Source: Pseudomonadota bacterium
GTDB lineage: Bacteria; Pseudomonadota; Gammaproteobacteria; Burkholderiales; Burkholderiaceae_D
Reading direction: 5' to 3'
NCBI GenBank assembly: GCA_023449275.1
Contig: JAEXJM010000068.1
Span: 1 to 64,000, forward strand
Length of the DNA: 64,000 bases
The notes under the pieces were generated by a model that ran no database searches, had not been told where the DNA came from, and saw nothing but the letters and a program-made list of their open reading frames with translations. Both the position numbers and the translations under genes were made by a program. Below, one piece after another: positions 37,696 through 47,753 of this stretch; position 1 is the first letter of the stretch, and every line of letters begins with the position of its first letter.

Positions 37696-38550
37696 TCAAT
37701 CGTGGTATTGGGTCAACCTTATATAGATCGGTGCGCCCGCTTCAACCTGGGTTATTTCGATGAGTGTCTCTTTTGCCAGTTCCAGGAGGGCCAGAAAGTG
37801 AACGATAACGACGGCAACGCCCTCTGAAGGCTCGAACAGATCGTAAAATTCCACAAACCGGACATCGCGCAATTGCCGGAGGATGGATGACATGTGAGCC
37901 CTCACTGACAGTTCCTGTTTGGATACGGTATGTCGGGCAGTCAGTTTGGCACGCCTGATGATTTCCGCAAAAGCCTCCTGCAATTCACTGGCGGAGACGG
38001 TGGGCCAGACGCGTTCCGTGTTCTTTACGACAATCGCCTGTGTCAGGAAAAAGTCATTCCCCAGTTTGGGCAGCTGGTCCAGAGTCTGGGCAGCCAGTTT
38101 CATTCTTTCATATTCCAGAAGGCGCCTGACCAGTTCGGCACGGGGATCTTCCGGTTCTTCATCTGTTATCGTCTTGACCCTGGGAAGCAGGAGCCGCGAC
38201 TTGATTTCGACAAGCAGAGCCGCCATCAACAGATATTCGGCCGCCAGTTCGAGTTTGCGGGAACGGATACGGTCGACATATTGCAGGTATTGCAACGTCA
38301 GCTGCGCCATAGGGATGTCGAGGATGTTGAAATTCTGTTTCCGGATCAGGTAGAGCAGAAAATCAAGAGGCCCTTCGAAAGCGTCAAGAAAAACTTCCAG
38401 CGCCTCCGGAGGAATATAGAGATCATTCGGCATCTCCAGAACGGTTTCGCCGTAAAGGCGGGCAATGGCATCACTGTTGTCAGGATGGTCAGATGAAACA
38501 GGCTTTTCTGTCAGAGAGGTATGGATGTCGTCTTGTGAGGAATCTGCCAT
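37696..38550 (-). CDS. scpA: Segregation and condensation protein A
   Basis: Kleisin subunit of the SMC-ScpAB condensin complex. The 284-residue product has an N-terminal acidic tail (~1-45), then the conserved kleisin head EVFLDAFEGPLDFLLYLIRKQ, and the YLLMAALLVEIKSRLLLP segment, followed by a C-terminal winged helix that contacts SMC (FVEFYDLFEPSEGVAVVIVHFLALLELAKE). No scpB is visible in the window. Confidence 0.93.
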   Translation of the reverse strand: MADSSQDDIHTSLTEKPVSSDHPDNSDAIARLYGETVLEMPNDLYIPPEALEVFLDAFEGPLDFLLYLIRKQNFNILDIPMAQLTLQYLQYVDRIRSRKLELAAEYLLMAALLVEIKSRLLLPRVKTITDEEPEDPRAELVRRLLEYERMKLAAQTLDQLPKLGNDFFLTQAIVVKNTERVWPTVSASELQEAFAEIIRRAKLTARHTVSKQELSVRAHMSSILRQLRDVRFVEFYDLFEPSEGVAVVIVHFLALLELAKETLIEITQVEAGAPIYIRLTQYHD

Positions 38551-38565
38551 GTACCCGCCGGAAAA

Positions 38566-38763
38566 TCAATGTGAGGATTTGGGCACAGATCGGCTGCCCG
38601 TTTTTTTCAGTCTGAAAGGCAGGCGATTTGCAGGAATTTTCCGCAGAACCAGAAATGGTTCTTTTCTTTCATCTTCCAGAGGAACCGGATTGTCGGCCTG
38701 CCATTCTTTCATCCTGTCGTCCAGTTCGGAAAAGTAATTGCTGATCAGTCTGAATTGAATCAT
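38566..38763 (-). CDS. Small protein, possibly a divergent DUF3460 member
   Basis: 65 codons, 15 nt upstream of scpA on the same strand, which supports a real co-transcribed gene. The segment NYFSELDDRMKEWQADNP has the spacing of Y-x-S-(D/E)...E...P seen in DUF3460 small proteins of Burkholderiales, which I recall near scpA, but the remainder is basic and poorly similar. ATG 38763 lacks a strong ribosome site. Function unknown. Confidence 0.5.
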   Translation of the reverse strand: MIQFRLISNYFSELDDRMKEWQADNPVPLEDERKEPFLVLRKIPANRLPFRLKKTGSRSVPKSSH

Positions 38764-38847
38764 GGTGTTACGCTGTTTTTCAATGGTTTAATCCATTAAA
38801 CCCTGTCTGTTCCGTTATTAAAACAGGATTCGGTACATGGTGTCCGT

Positions 38848-39327
38848 TTAAATATCAAGAATTTTCCGCATCATGATCGGGGGCGGTTCCAGCGTGTTTC
38901 GGGTTGAGAATTCGATTTCAGGAGCCAGTTCGAAACCGAAGGCCTCATACAGGCTGGCCAGAGGTTCAAGATACAGATGAAGGAAAAGCCTCAATTCATT
39001 TATATCGCACAGCTGGGCATGATGGATAATCGCCTCGATCAGATGCTGGGACAGTTTCTGTCCACAAAAAGCGGGGATCAGACCCAGCCTGCGGATTTTC
39101 CAGATATGGTCATCTTCATCCAGTGGCGCCCATCTGAGCGATCCGGCTGGAATATCATCGACCAATAGAATGAACGCGCCGCCGTTATGCAAATCCTCAT
39201 TGACATTGATCCAGGTGTCACGGTGCCCACGTGCCGTGGGCGGACATTTTCCCGCCCAGGCTCTTCTTGTCAAATCGGCGATTAACCGGGCATCTTCGAA
39301 AGAAGCTTCCCTGACGACGATTTTCAT
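38848..39327 (-). CDS. GNAT-family N-acetyltransferase
   Basis: Acetyl-CoA-dependent acyltransferase, about 159 residues, with unknown acceptor. From ATG 39327 (MKIVVREASFEDARLI) it shows the GNAT beta1-alpha1 start, the strand IPAGSLRWAPL, and the acetyl-CoA loop region RRLGLIPAFCGQKLSQHLIE (an R/Q-x-x-G-x-G/A-like motif in degenerate form), then LYEAFGFE, the conserved C-terminal F/Y-x-x-x-G-F. An in-frame start at 39381 would overlap metG, so it was rejected. Confidence 0.82.
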   Translation of the reverse strand: MKIVVREASFEDARLIADLTRRAWAGKCPPTARGHRDTWINVNEDLHNGGAFILLVDDIPAGSLRWAPLDEDDHIWKIRRLGLIPAFCGQKLSQHLIEAIIHHAQLCDINELRLFLHLYLEPLASLYEAFGFELAPEIEFSTRNTLEPPPIMMRKILDI

Positions 39328-39344
39328 GATCGGTTCGATACCTT

Positions 39345-41429
39345 TTAACGCAATCGCATACCGGGTTTCGCACCCGGCCACGGCTGGAGAATGTAAATGC
39401 CGGAATCGTCCTTTCCTGATGCGGCCATGACCATCCCCTCGGAAACACCGAATTTCATTTTGCGGGGGGCCAGATTGGCGACCACCACCGTCAGTTTGCC
39501 AACGAGCTCTTCCGGCTTGTAAGCGGAACGGATACCGGCGAAGATGTTGCGCAGCCGGCCCTCCCCAACGTCAACCGAGAGGCGAAGCAGTTTGTCCGCA
39601 CCTTCCACGAGGCTGCAATCGACGATTTTGGCGATACGCATATCGACCCTGGCGAAATCGTCGATCGTAATCTGTTCGGCGAGAGGTTCCATTGCCTGTT
39701 CGGCTTTCTTTTCTTCCACTGGAGAAGCTGCCGTCTGGGGGGCATCGAAAAGGGCATCCAGCATTTTGTTGTCAACACGTTGCATCAGATGTTCGTAAGG
39801 ACGGATGGCATGTCCATCGGCCAATGGGTTCGACACGTCAGACCATTCCAGTGGTGAAAGGTTCAGAAATCCTTCGACTTTTTCAGCGACAGCCGGCAGA
39901 ACCGGTTTCAGGTAAATGGTCAAAATGCGGAAAGCTTCCAGCAGACAGGTACAGACCTGATGCAGTTCACCGGTTTTTTCCGGATCCTTGGCGAGAACCC
40001 AGGGCTTGTGTTCATCGACGTAGGCATTGACTTCATCTGCCAGATGCATGATCTGGCGGAGAGCCTTGCCAAATTCACGTCCTTCGTAGAGTTGGGCGAT
40101 TTCAGGAGCGGCAGCCCGGAGACTGTCCAGTACCGGCGTATCTTTTCCTGTCCATCCGCTTGCCAGTTTGCCGCCGAAACGCTTGGTGATGAAACCGGCG
40201 GCACGGCTGGCGATATTGACGTATTTGCCTATCAGATCCGCATTGACACGGGCGATGAAGTCTTCACCGGTAAAGTCGAGGTCTTCGACACGGTCGGAAA
40301 GTTTGGCGGCAAGATAGTAACGCAGCCATTCCGGATTCATGCCGATATCCAGATAACGCAGTGGTGAAATGCCCGTTCCGCGCGATTTGGACATTTTTTC
40401 TCCACCGACAGTGATGAATCCGTGAACATAAACATTGTTCGGGACGCGCATGTCGGCAAAATGCAGCATGGCAGGCCAGAACAGGGTATGGAAGTAAATG
40501 ATGTCCTTGCCGATAAAATGGTATTGCTCGGTTTCAGGATCAGCCATAAAGGCATCGTAATCGCCGCCGATCTTGCTGAAATAGTTTTTCAGTGACGCGA
40601 GGTAACCGACAGGCGCATCCAGCCACACATAGAAATACTTGCCCGGAGCGTCAGGGATTTCAATCCCGAAATAGGGGGCGTCACGGCTGATGTCCCAGTC
40701 CGAGAGTGCGTTTTCTTCGCCTTCCCTGCCTTGCAGCCATTCACGGGCCTTGTTGGCGACCTCAGGTTGCAGGCGTGGATGTCCGTCCACCTCGCCAAGC
40801 GTCCATTCTTTCAGGAATTCGGTGCACTGCGGATCGGAAAGACGGAAAAAGAAGTGTTCCGACTGTTTCATGACCGGTGTGGCGCCCGTCAGGATGGAGT
40901 AGGGGTTTTTCAGTTCAGTCGGCGCATAAACCGTACTGCAGACTTCACAGGTATCGCCGTACTGGTCTTTGGCGCCGCATTTCGGGCATTCACCCTTGAT
41001 GTAACGGTCCGGCAAAAACATTTCCTTGACCGGATCGAAGAATTGTTCGATGGTGCGTGAAACGATCAGGCCTCTGGCTTTCAGGCGACGATAGATTTCG
41101 CGAGACAGTTCATAATTCTCAGGGCCATCGGTCGAGTGCCAGTTATCGAAGCTGATCAGAAATCCATTCAATGGGGCTTTTCTGCCTGCAGCGATTTCGG
41201 CGACGAATTCCTGTGGCGTCTTGCCGGCTTTTTCGGCAGCGATCATGATCGGAGCGCCGTGGACATCGTCTGCGCCGACAAAATGGACTTCGCGCTGTTT
41301 TCCATCGTCCCTTTGCATTCGCTGGAAACGGACCCAGATGTCGGCCTGGATATATTCCATGATGTGTCCGATATGAAATGGTGCGTTCGCGTAAGGCAGG
41401 GCAGTGGTGACAAACAGCTTTCGTGACAT
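39345..41429 (-). CDS. metG: Methionyl-tRNA synthetase
   Basis: Charges initiator and elongator tRNA-Met. The 694-residue protein begins [17 protein letters not shown] (ATG 41429; the frame to 41567 overlaps mrp's leader). It has HIGH as [10 protein letters not shown], a zinc knuckle ([17 protein letters not shown]), KMSKS ([10 protein letters not shown]), the anticodon-binding domain, and a C-terminal EMAP/Trbp111-type tRNA-binding domain (~590-690; [25 protein letters not shown]). This is the long dimeric form of MetRS. Confidence 0.96.
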   Translation of the reverse strand: MSRKLFVTTALPYANAPFHIGHIMEYIQADIWVRFQRMQRDDGKQREVHFVGADDVHGAPIMIAAEKAGKTPQEFVAEIAAGRKAPLNGFLISFDNWHSTDGPENYELSREIYRRLKARGLIVSRTIEQFFDPVKEMFLPDRYIKGECPKCGAKDQYGDTCEVCSTVYAPTELKNPYSILTGATPVMKQSEHFFFRLSDPQCTEFLKEWTLGEVDGHPRLQPEVANKAREWLQGREGEENALSDWDISRDAPYFGIEIPDAPGKYFYVWLDAPVGYLASLKNYFSKIGGDYDAFMADPETEQYHFIGKDIIYFHTLFWPAMLHFADMRVPNNVYVHGFITVGGEKMSKSRGTGISPLRYLDIGMNPEWLRYYLAAKLSDRVEDLDFTGEDFIARVNADLIGKYVNIASRAAGFITKRFGGKLASGWTGKDTPVLDSLRAAAPEIAQLYEGREFGKALRQIMHLADEVNAYVDEHKPWVLAKDPEKTGELHQVCTCLLEAFRILTIYLKPVLPAVAEKVEGFLNLSPLEWSDVSNPLADGHAIRPYEHLMQRVDNKMLDALFDAPQTAASPVEEKKAEQAMEPLAEQITIDDFARVDMRIAKIVDCSLVEGADKLLRLSVDVGEGRLRNIFAGIRSAYKPEELVGKLTVVVANLAPRKMKFGVSEGMVMAASGKDDSGIYILQPWPGAKPGMRLR

Positions 41430-41541
41430 GATGTATTCGTGAAAATGAAAGGTAAAAGAACATTTTACCAGCCTTGTGGCCTGAAACGGGCAACTTTTGT
41501 GTAATTGCGTTAGACTTCCAGTGCAAAAGAAAGGGGGGAAA

Positions 41542-42627
41542 ATGTCCATTACACCAGAAGCGATCAATCAGGCCATATCTACAGTGGTCGATGACAATCT
41601 CCAGACGGATTACGTCAGCGCCAGATCGGTCAAAAACGTTCGGATCGATGGCAAGGATGTCTCGTTGACAATCGAATTGGGCTATCCGGCTAAAAGCCTG
41701 CATGAATTCATCAAAAACCGTGTGACAGCCGCGTTGCGGAAAATCGGCGGAATAGGCGATGTGCATGTCGATATAACGACAAACGTACTGACCCATGAAG
41801 TCCAGCGAGGCGTCCGGCCGTTATCCGGAGTCAAAAACATTATTGCCGTTTCTTCAGGCAAGGGAGGGGTCGGCAAATCGACCACGACAGCCAATATCGC
41901 ACTGGCACTGACCGCCGAAGGTGCACGGGTCGGTATTCTCGATGCCGATATTTACGGGCCGTCACAACCGACCCTGATGGGGATTTCCGAAAAACCGACC
42001 TCTTCGGACGGCAAGAACATGGATCCTCTGGAACAGTACGGAGTGCAGCTGATGTCCATCGGGTTCATGATGGATACCATCCAGCCACTGGCATGGCGGG
42101 CTCCGATGATCACGCAGGCCGTCATGCAACTGTTGCAGCAGACGAAATGGAACGATCTGGACTATCTCCTGATCGATATGCCTCCGGGAACCGGTGACAT
42201 CCAGCTGACCCTGTCGCAAAAGGCGCCATTGACTGGCGCTATTGTGGTGACGACGCCACAGGACGTGGCGGTGCTCGATGCCAGAAAAGGTTTGATGATG
42301 TTCCAGAAAATGAATGTCGATGTTCTGGGTATTGTGGAAAACATGAGTTCATATGTCTGTTCGCATTGCGGTGAGATCGAACACATATTCGGCAAGGATG
42401 GCGGCAGGCTGATGAGTGAAGCCTATGGCGTCGATTCACTCGGTGAAATCCCGTTGAATGTTGCGGTAAGGGAACAAACGGACAGCGGAAAGCCAGTTGT
42501 CGTTGCCGAGCCGGATGGGTTGATGGCGGGTATTTTCAGGGACATCGCGTACAAGCTGGCCGCCAGAGTGGCTCTGAAACCGAAAGATACATCGGGACTT
42601 TTCCCGCCCATCGTCAAGGCTGAGTGA
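41542..42627 (+). CDS. mrp: Iron-sulfur cluster carrier protein Mrp/ApbC
   Basis: P-loop NTPase that carries [4Fe-4S] clusters to apoproteins. The 361-residue product has an N-terminal MIP18/DUF59 domain (~1-95), the deviant Walker [14 protein letters not shown], and the CxxC cluster site in [12 protein letters not shown]. It is divergent from metG, the usual arrangement. ATG 41542 follows a G-rich ribosome site (AAAGGGGGG). Confidence 0.95.
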   Translation: MSITPEAINQAISTVVDDNLQTDYVSARSVKNVRIDGKDVSLTIELGYPAKSLHEFIKNRVTAALRKIGGIGDVHVDITTNVLTHEVQRGVRPLSGVKNIIAVSSGKGGVGKSTTTANIALALTAEGARVGILDADIYGPSQPTLMGISEKPTSSDGKNMDPLEQYGVQLMSIGFMMDTIQPLAWRAPMITQAVMQLLQQTKWNDLDYLLIDMPPGTGDIQLTLSQKAPLTGAIVVTTPQDVAVLDARKGLMMFQKMNVDVLGIVENMSSYVCSHCGEIEHIFGKDGGRLMSEAYGVDSLGEIPLNVAVREQTDSGKPVVVAEPDGLMAGIFRDIAYKLAARVALKPKDTSGLFPPIVKAE

Positions 42628-42634
42628 AAATCGA

Positions 42635-43714
42635 TCAGGTGCCGGCGAGTTTGAAAACCTCGTCGATCGTCAGGATCTCGCCGGTTTCGGTGGCGTCATA
42701 GCCACCGAGCTGGTTGACTTCGTGCATGTATTCTTCACTGCGGATGATGCCGAGCATTTCCTTTATCGTATTGCTTTCCAGCGTTTCCTTGGCAACAGCG
42801 AAGAAATAGCGTTCTTCCACCAGAGGGACGAAATCGAGCCCGAAACGGTGGGCGGCCGTTTCAACGCCGAAACCCACATCGGCCATATTGCTGGCAATAT
42901 AGGCGGCAACGGCGGCATGTGTGAATTCAGCCGTTTCGAAGCCATTGATATCACCGGAATTGATCCTGTTTTTCTGCAGCAGAATTTCCAGAACCCGTCG
43001 GGTACTGGAACCGATCTGCCGGTTGACGAAACGTACGTCCGGACGGGTCAGATCCTGAAACGACAGGATTCTTTTCGGATTGCCTCGAACGATCATCAGG
43101 CCCTGTTTGAGGTTGGCGAGGTGGATCAGGCAGTGGTCTTCCGGCGACAGAAAACGTAAGTACAATTGCAGCACGTTGTCTTCATAAACGCCGACCGGCA
43201 AATGGAAACCGGCAATTTCGCAGTCCCCCTGTGCCAAGGCCGCAATCGATTCCATACTGTTCTGGTAGCGCAACTCGATCGGCAGTTCGGCATGATTGAT
43301 GCTTTCCATCAGGGTCGAAACGGCAAAGCCGTGGCTGGCGCAAAGACGCATGGAACGGTTGTTTCCAAGCACGCTTTTCGAGAGTTCGGTTTCGAGCTCG
43401 GACGAAAGGCTTTCCAGAGTCGGGGACAAACGGGCGGCAATCCGCCGTTCGGCCCACAGTAAAGTCGTCGCAAAATGGGTAAGTGTTGTACCACGCCCAC
43501 GGTGTTTCTCAAGAAGGGGCGCTCCGAAAAGGGATTCTGCTTCACGTAACAGGCCCCATGCATGGCGATAGGACAGCCCCAAATCCCGCGCGGCCTGCAG
43601 GATGGCGCCTTCAGATTGAATGGCTCCGAGCAGGCGCAGCAGCATGGCTGTATCCATGGAAGGCTTCTTGCCGCGGGCAATTCGCCAGTGAGGTTCTATC
43701 GAAACTTTGTACAT
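42635..43714 (-). CDS. ModE/LysR-like regulator with substrate-binding domain
   Basis: One-component regulator of 359 residues. The N-terminus is a ModE/LysR-type winged HTH (MLLRLLGAIQSEGAILQAARDLGLSYRHAWGLLREAESLFGAPLLEK), and residues ~115-340 form a type-II periplasmic-binding-like domain (MRLCASHGFAV, GVYEDNVLQLYLRFLSPEDH, RRVLEILLQKNRI, ADVGFGVETAAHRFGLDFVPL), which in molybdate-binding relatives senses a small anion. It is divergent from the OFA transporter, with ~230 bp between, and starts at ATG 43714. Related proteins are found beside formate dehydrogenase genes; control of the adjacent transporter by an anion such as formate, oxalate or molybdate is inference. Confidence 0.85.
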   Translation of the reverse strand: MYKVSIEPHWRIARGKKPSMDTAMLLRLLGAIQSEGAILQAARDLGLSYRHAWGLLREAESLFGAPLLEKHRGRGTTLTHFATTLLWAERRIAARLSPTLESLSSELETELSKSVLGNNRSMRLCASHGFAVSTLMESINHAELPIELRYQNSMESIAALAQGDCEIAGFHLPVGVYEDNVLQLYLRFLSPEDHCLIHLANLKQGLMIVRGNPKRILSFQDLTRPDVRFVNRQIGSSTRRVLEILLQKNRINSGDINGFETAEFTHAAVAAYIASNMADVGFGVETAAHRFGLDFVPLVEERYFFAVAKETLESNTIKEMLGIIRSEEYMHEVNQLGGYDATETGEILTIDEVFKLAGT

Positions 43715-43941
43715 GAAAGTATTGTAACCCAGATCGGGAGTAAATATATGTAAAAAATTGCTTATAGCCGACCTCTTTTTACAATGGTATTATGCTGCGT
43801 CGAAACTTTTTGTTGATCCGATTTGTTTATTCATGTGCCAGATTCGTTTGTTGGTGCAGCGAATATTCAGGTCGGTATTTTGACTGCGTATAACCCCGCG
43901 AATAAAAACGATTTCATTGTTTTTTCCTAGGAGAGTAGACT
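43715..43941. promoter_or_regulatory. Divergent promoter region, regulator / OFA transporter
   Basis: 227 bp between the divergent regulator and transporter. No clean sigma-70 pair could be fixed. The last 12 nt before ATG 43942 contain AGGAGAGT, a strong ribosome site for the transporter. The region is the expected home of the regulator's operator, but no conspicuous palindrome was seen. Confidence 0.5.
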
Positions 43942-45609
43942 ATGTCTTTTATGAAATCACTCGGGAAGGAGTATACGGTTGCCGGCGAAGGTTTTAATCG
44001 CTGGCTCGTACCTACTTCCGCGTTGATGATCCATCTGTGCGTCGGCATGGGCTATGGTATGTCGGTTTTCTGGCTGCCAATGTCCAAACTGGTCGGTGTA
44101 TCTCAGGGTCTCGGCAAATCTCTGGCATGTCCTGCGGACATGAGTATCATTGCTCAACTCTTTACCACGGAATGCGACTGGAAAGTCGTTATGTGTAGCG
44201 TTGTGTTCGGTATCCTGTTCTTCATGCTCGGTACGACAACCGCTATCATGGGTAACTGGCTCGAACATGCAGGTCCACGCAAATGCGGTCTGGCATCCTG
44301 CGTATGTTTCTGCTTCTTCTTCTTCATGATGTCCGTCGCTACCGCTACCCACCAGTTGTGGATTGCATGGCTCTCCGCAGTTATCGGCGGTATCGGTCTT
44401 GGCCTCGGTTACATCACCCCTGTTTCGACACTGATCAAATGGTTCCCTGATCGCGTCGGTATGGCAACGGGTATGGCTGTCGGCGGTTTCGGCGGTGGCG
44501 CAATGGTTGGCGCTCCTCTGGCACAGAAACTGATGGCTTTCTTTGGTACCCCTACCTCTGTTGGCCTGGCACAGGCTTTCTTCGTGATGGCATGCTGCTA
44601 TACCGTCATGATGTTGCTGGGTTGCTTCACCATTCGTGTTTCCCCTCCAGGATACAAACCTGCCGGCTGGGTGCCTGTCAACACGGGCAACATGGTTGAC
44701 GACGGTCACGGTGGCTTGATCGAAGCGTCTTCTTTCAACGTTGAAACGAGTAAAGCAGTCAGAACACCTCAGTTCTGGTGCTGCTGGTTCATGCTTTTCC
44801 TGAACATCGCTGCCGGTATCGGTGTGCTTGCGATGGCATCCCCTCTGCTGCAGGAAGTGTTCGCCGGTAACCTGATCCATATGCCAGGCGTTCCGTTCGA
44901 CCAGCTGACCGATGCACAAAAAGGCCAGGTTGCGATGATCGCTGCCGGCTTTACCGGTCTGCTTTCCCTGTTCAACATCGGTGGTCGTGTTGTCTGGGCA
45001 TCCCTGTCCGATAAACTGGGTCGTAAAACGGTTTATTTCATCTATTCCATCGTAGGCGCCATTCTGTACGCATCCATCCCGACACTGGCTTCTTCCCTGA
45101 ACCTGTTGTTGTTCCTGTGTGCAGTTTGTGTCTGTATTTCTTTCTACGGCGGTGGCTTCTCGACCATTCCTGCCTATCTGGCTGACCTGTTCGGTACCCA
45201 GTTCGTCGGTGCCATTCATGGCCGTCTGCTGACCGCATGGTCTACCGCAGGTTTGCTGTCGCCATTGCTCGTCAACATCATCCGCGACGTTCAATTGAAC
45301 GCTGGTGTTGCCAAAGCTCAGGCATACTCGGTTACCCTGTATGTCATGGCCTGTTTCCTGATTGTCGAATTCTTCTTTGCGCTGGCTGTCCGTCCGGTCA
45401 ACAGCAAGTACTACATGACTGAAGAAGAAGTCAAGGCTGCCAAGGCAGAACTGGAAGACAAGGTTATGGCCGCTCAGGCTTCCGGTGTTGTTCCTAAAGC
45501 AAAACCGACCTCTGCCGGTACCATGATCATCTGCTGGCTGATCGTTGGTATTCCTCTGATCTGGGGTGTTTACCAGACCGCTCTGCAAACCATTAAAATG
45601 TTTGCATAA
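43942..45609 (+). CDS. OFA-family MFS transporter (oxalate/formate antiporter family, not canonical OxlT)
   Basis: Major facilitator of the OFA family, 555 residues with 12-14 helices, about 135 longer than the 418-residue OxlT. Family marks: FPDRVGMATGMAVGGFGGG, RTPQFWCCWFML, and the C-terminal domain with GGRVVWASLSDKLGRK. By eye this aligns OxlT Arg272 (in NGGCRPFWG) with the Arg of GGRVVW. OxlT Lys355 (WAAKATAS) aligns with Trp in HGRLLTAWSTAG. Since both cations bind oxalate in OxlT, a different carboxylate (formate, oxalate monoanion, pyruvate or lactate) is more likely. It has extra cytoplasmic and C-terminal segments. The composition is typical of a highly expressed gene. Confidence 0.9.
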   Translation: MSFMKSLGKEYTVAGEGFNRWLVPTSALMIHLCVGMGYGMSVFWLPMSKLVGVSQGLGKSLACPADMSIIAQLFTTECDWKVVMCSVVFGILFFMLGTTTAIMGNWLEHAGPRKCGLASCVCFCFFFFMMSVATATHQLWIAWLSAVIGGIGLGLGYITPVSTLIKWFPDRVGMATGMAVGGFGGGAMVGAPLAQKLMAFFGTPTSVGLAQAFFVMACCYTVMMLLGCFTIRVSPPGYKPAGWVPVNTGNMVDDGHGGLIEASSFNVETSKAVRTPQFWCCWFMLFLNIAAGIGVLAMASPLLQEVFAGNLIHMPGVPFDQLTDAQKGQVAMIAAGFTGLLSLFNIGGRVVWASLSDKLGRKTVYFIYSIVGAILYASIPTLASSLNLLLFLCAVCVCISFYGGGFSTIPAYLADLFGTQFVGAIHGRLLTAWSTAGLLSPLLVNIIRDVQLNAGVAKAQAYSVTLYVMACFLIVEFFFALAVRPVNSKYYMTEEEVKAAKAELEDKVMAAQASGVVPKAKPTSAGTMIICWLIVGIPLIWGVYQTALQTIKMFA

Positions 45610-45648
45610 CAGGAGGAAAGCGAACTTCAAGGTTTGCTGACTGAATGA

Positions 45649-45686
45649 AACATCCGCATGTGCTTTTAGCCATGCGGATGTTTTTT
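45649..45686 (+). terminator. Terminator after OFA transporter
   Basis: Strong 12-bp stem (AACATCCGCATG and complement, 10-nt loop TGCTTTTAGC) followed by TTTTTTATT, 40 nt after the stop. Confidence 0.93.
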
Positions 45687-45968
45687 ATTGTTGAATGGAT
45701 ATCTGACGCCAGAGTTTGTCTGGTATGCCCATGGCACTTTTCATGGTGCATGAAACATTCCGGATTTTGTTTCTGAATGGGAATTTGGACATGGTTTTGT
45801 TCTGACCTGAACTTTTCTTTCTCCTGTCTCCTCTGTTGCCAAATGGTTCGCTTTGAAGCAGTTTGAAAATTTCCGGAAGAAAGTTCGGCGAAACCTTGTC
45901 CACAATATTCGCTCTGGATGTTCTGACGGGGTAAAATACTTTTTTCGTTTTATTTTTTTCATCTCATC
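45687..45968. other. Intergenic region upstream of gltX
   Basis: About 280 bp. A 72-codon minus-strand frame at 45685-45903 has no coding character. Presumably holds the gltX promoter (a TAAAAT-like -10 lies near 45933). Nothing else is recognisable. Confidence 0.5.
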
Positions 45969-47357
45969 ATGACTGTAAGAACTCGTTTTGCGCCAAGTCC
46001 GACCGGCTTTCTGCATCTGGGCGGTGCCCGTACGGCTTTGTATTCCTGGGCCTATGCCCGCCATCATGGCGGACAGTTTGTTTTGCGTATTGAAGATACC
46101 GATGTGGAACGTTCCACTCCAGAGGCTGTTCAGGCGATTATCGACGGTATGGAATGGCTGGGCTTGCAGCACGACGAGGGCCCGTTTTACCAGATGAAGC
46201 GGATGGATCGTTACCGTGAAGTCATCGACCAGATGCTGAAAGAGGGATCGGCTTACTATTGCTACTGTTCCCAGCAAGAACTGGAAACCATGCGTGAAAG
46301 ACAGAAGGCCGCAGGTGAAAGTCCCCGTTATGATGGAACATGGCGCCCTGAACCGGGCAAAACGCTTCCTCCTGTACCGGAAGGCAGAAACCCTGTCGTT
46401 CGTTTCAGGAACCCGAAGGAGGGGGATGTGACATGGAACGATCGTGTCAAGGGGGAGATCACGATTTCCAATACCCAGCTCGACGACCTGATCATTGCCC
46501 GTTCGGACGGCACACCGACATATAATTTCTGTGTCGTTGTCGATGACTGGGATATGAGAATCACCCATGTCATTCGTGGTGATGACCATGTCAATAACAC
46601 GCCTCGCCAGATCAATATTCTCAAGGCACTGAATGCACCGATTCCGGAATATGCCCATTTGCCGATGATTCTCGGGGATGATGGTGAAAAACTGTCCAAA
46701 CGTCATGGTGCCGTTTCCGTGATGGAATACCCTGCCGCCGGTTATTTGCCGGAAGCGATGCTGAATTATCTGGCCCGTCTGGGCTGGAGCCATGGCGATG
46801 ATGAGATTTTTTCGATGGATCAGTTCTGCGAGTGGTTTGACTTCGACCATCTGTCATCTTCCGCTGCGCAATTCAATACGGAAAAGCTCAATTGGCTGAA
46901 CAATCATTATATCCGTGAAGCGGACAATGCCCGTCTGGAAGTGCTGGTTCGTCCACAGCTTGAGAATATGGGCGTCAGGCTGGACAATGGCCCTTCATTG
47001 CAGGATGTGATCGGCCTGATGAAGGACCGTGTCAATACGGTTAACGAGCTGGCCAACGCGTCACTGATGTTCTATATGGAACCGGATCCGGATCCTGAAC
47101 TGCTCAGGGAGCATTTGACCGATGCAGCCCGTGCCGCCCTGAAAGAATATGTGGCGAATATCGAAACGATCGAATGGAAGCGGGAAGAATTGTCTGCCAT
47201 GATGAAAGGCATTCTGAAGCAGAACAAGCTGAAGATGCCGATGGTCGCGATGCCTTTGCGCCTGTTGCTGACGGGACAGTTGCATACGCCGTCAATTGAT
47301 GCGGTCGTTTGTCTTTTTGGACGGGAAACGGTTTTGTCACGTCTGAAGAACCTGTAA
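45969..47357 (+). CDS. gltX: Glutamyl-tRNA synthetase
   Basis: Charges tRNA-Glu. The 462-residue protein starts at ATG 45969 and has the HIGH-type motif in [16 protein letters not shown], the KMSKS-type motif KLSKRHG, and the anticodon-binding alpha-helical cage (~330-460). It lies directly upstream of a tRNA-Ala/tRNA-Glu cluster, including the anticodon-altered copy. Confidence 0.96.
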   Translation: MTVRTRFAPSPTGFLHLGGARTALYSWAYARHHGGQFVLRIEDTDVERSTPEAVQAIIDGMEWLGLQHDEGPFYQMKRMDRYREVIDQMLKEGSAYYCYCSQQELETMRERQKAAGESPRYDGTWRPEPGKTLPPVPEGRNPVVRFRNPKEGDVTWNDRVKGEITISNTQLDDLIIARSDGTPTYNFCVVVDDWDMRITHVIRGDDHVNNTPRQINILKALNAPIPEYAHLPMILGDDGEKLSKRHGAVSVMEYPAAGYLPEAMLNYLARLGWSHGDDEIFSMDQFCEWFDFDHLSSSAAQFNTEKLNWLNNHYIREADNARLEVLVRPQLENMGVRLDNGPSLQDVIGLMKDRVNTVNELANASLMFYMEPDPDPELLREHLTDAARAALKEYVANIETIEWKREELSAMMKGILKQNKLKMPMVAMPLRLLLTGQLHTPSIDAVVCLFGRETVLSRLKNL

Positions 47358-47409
47358 AACGCTTGCCGGAGGCTGGTATCCGGCAGTTGGAAGGAATGAT
47401 CGGGTTCTT

Positions 47410-47449
47410 CACGGTATGCCAGTTATTGGCATGACGCCGGTTTTTTTGT
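47410..47449 (+). terminator. Probable terminator after gltX
   Basis: The stem TATGCCA/TGGCAT with a GTTAT loop (about 47414-47431), extendable through CGG/CCG with a bulge, is followed by seven Ts and further T-rich sequence. Pairing is imperfect, so confidence is moderate. Confidence 0.55.
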
Positions 47450-47498
47450 TTTTTATATTGTTGTACATAGCGGACACTTCTAGGTTTTATCATTTGGA

Positions 47499-47528
47499 TT
47501 GTCAAACTATGAAAAATTTTGTTATAAT
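47499..47528 (+). promoter_or_regulatory. Sigma-70 promoter for the tRNA cluster
   Basis: TTGTCA (47499-47504) and a perfect TATAAT (47523-47528) spaced by 18 bp, with the tRNA-Ala 5' end 15 nt downstream. The placement and -10 strength fit a tRNA operon promoter. Confidence 0.85.
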
Positions 47529-47542
47529 CTTTTGTCTGCATT

Positions 47543-47618
<76 letters not shown>

Positions 47619-47644
47619 AAGAAGTGAAGCAGATTGAATATTGT

Positions 47645-47720
47645 GTCTCCATCGTCTAGAGGCCTAGGACACCACCCTTTCACGGTGGGAACAGGGGTTC
47701 GAATCCCCTTGGAGATGCCA
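47645..47720 (+). tRNA. tRNA-Glu(TTC)
   Basis: 76-nt tRNA with encoded CCA. Acceptor GTCTCCA pairs with TGGAGAT (first pair G-T), discriminator G, anticodon arm CCACC-CTTTCAC-GGTGG with anticodon TTC at 47679-47681, T-loop TTCGAAT. It has the standard bacterial tRNA-Glu body (TCGTCTAGAGGCCTAGGACA). Confidence 0.97.
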
Positions 47721-47753
47721 ATCGCCAGCTTGCTTTGCCGGTTGTCGTTTTGT

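Noticed and set aside
43942..45609. Calling the transporter OxlT
   Set aside because: Length (555 versus 418), divergent N-terminus, and absence of the Lys355 equivalent make canonical OxlT unlikely; OFA family membership is as far as the sequence goes.
43957..45630. A 557-codon open frame antisense to the OFA transporter
   Set aside because: Caused by the codon bias of the transporter; its product is rich in Gln/Thr/Asp without any domain or hydrophobic pattern.
45685..45903. 72-codon minus-strand frame upstream of gltX
   Set aside because: No start context or family resemblance; overlaps the transporter terminator.
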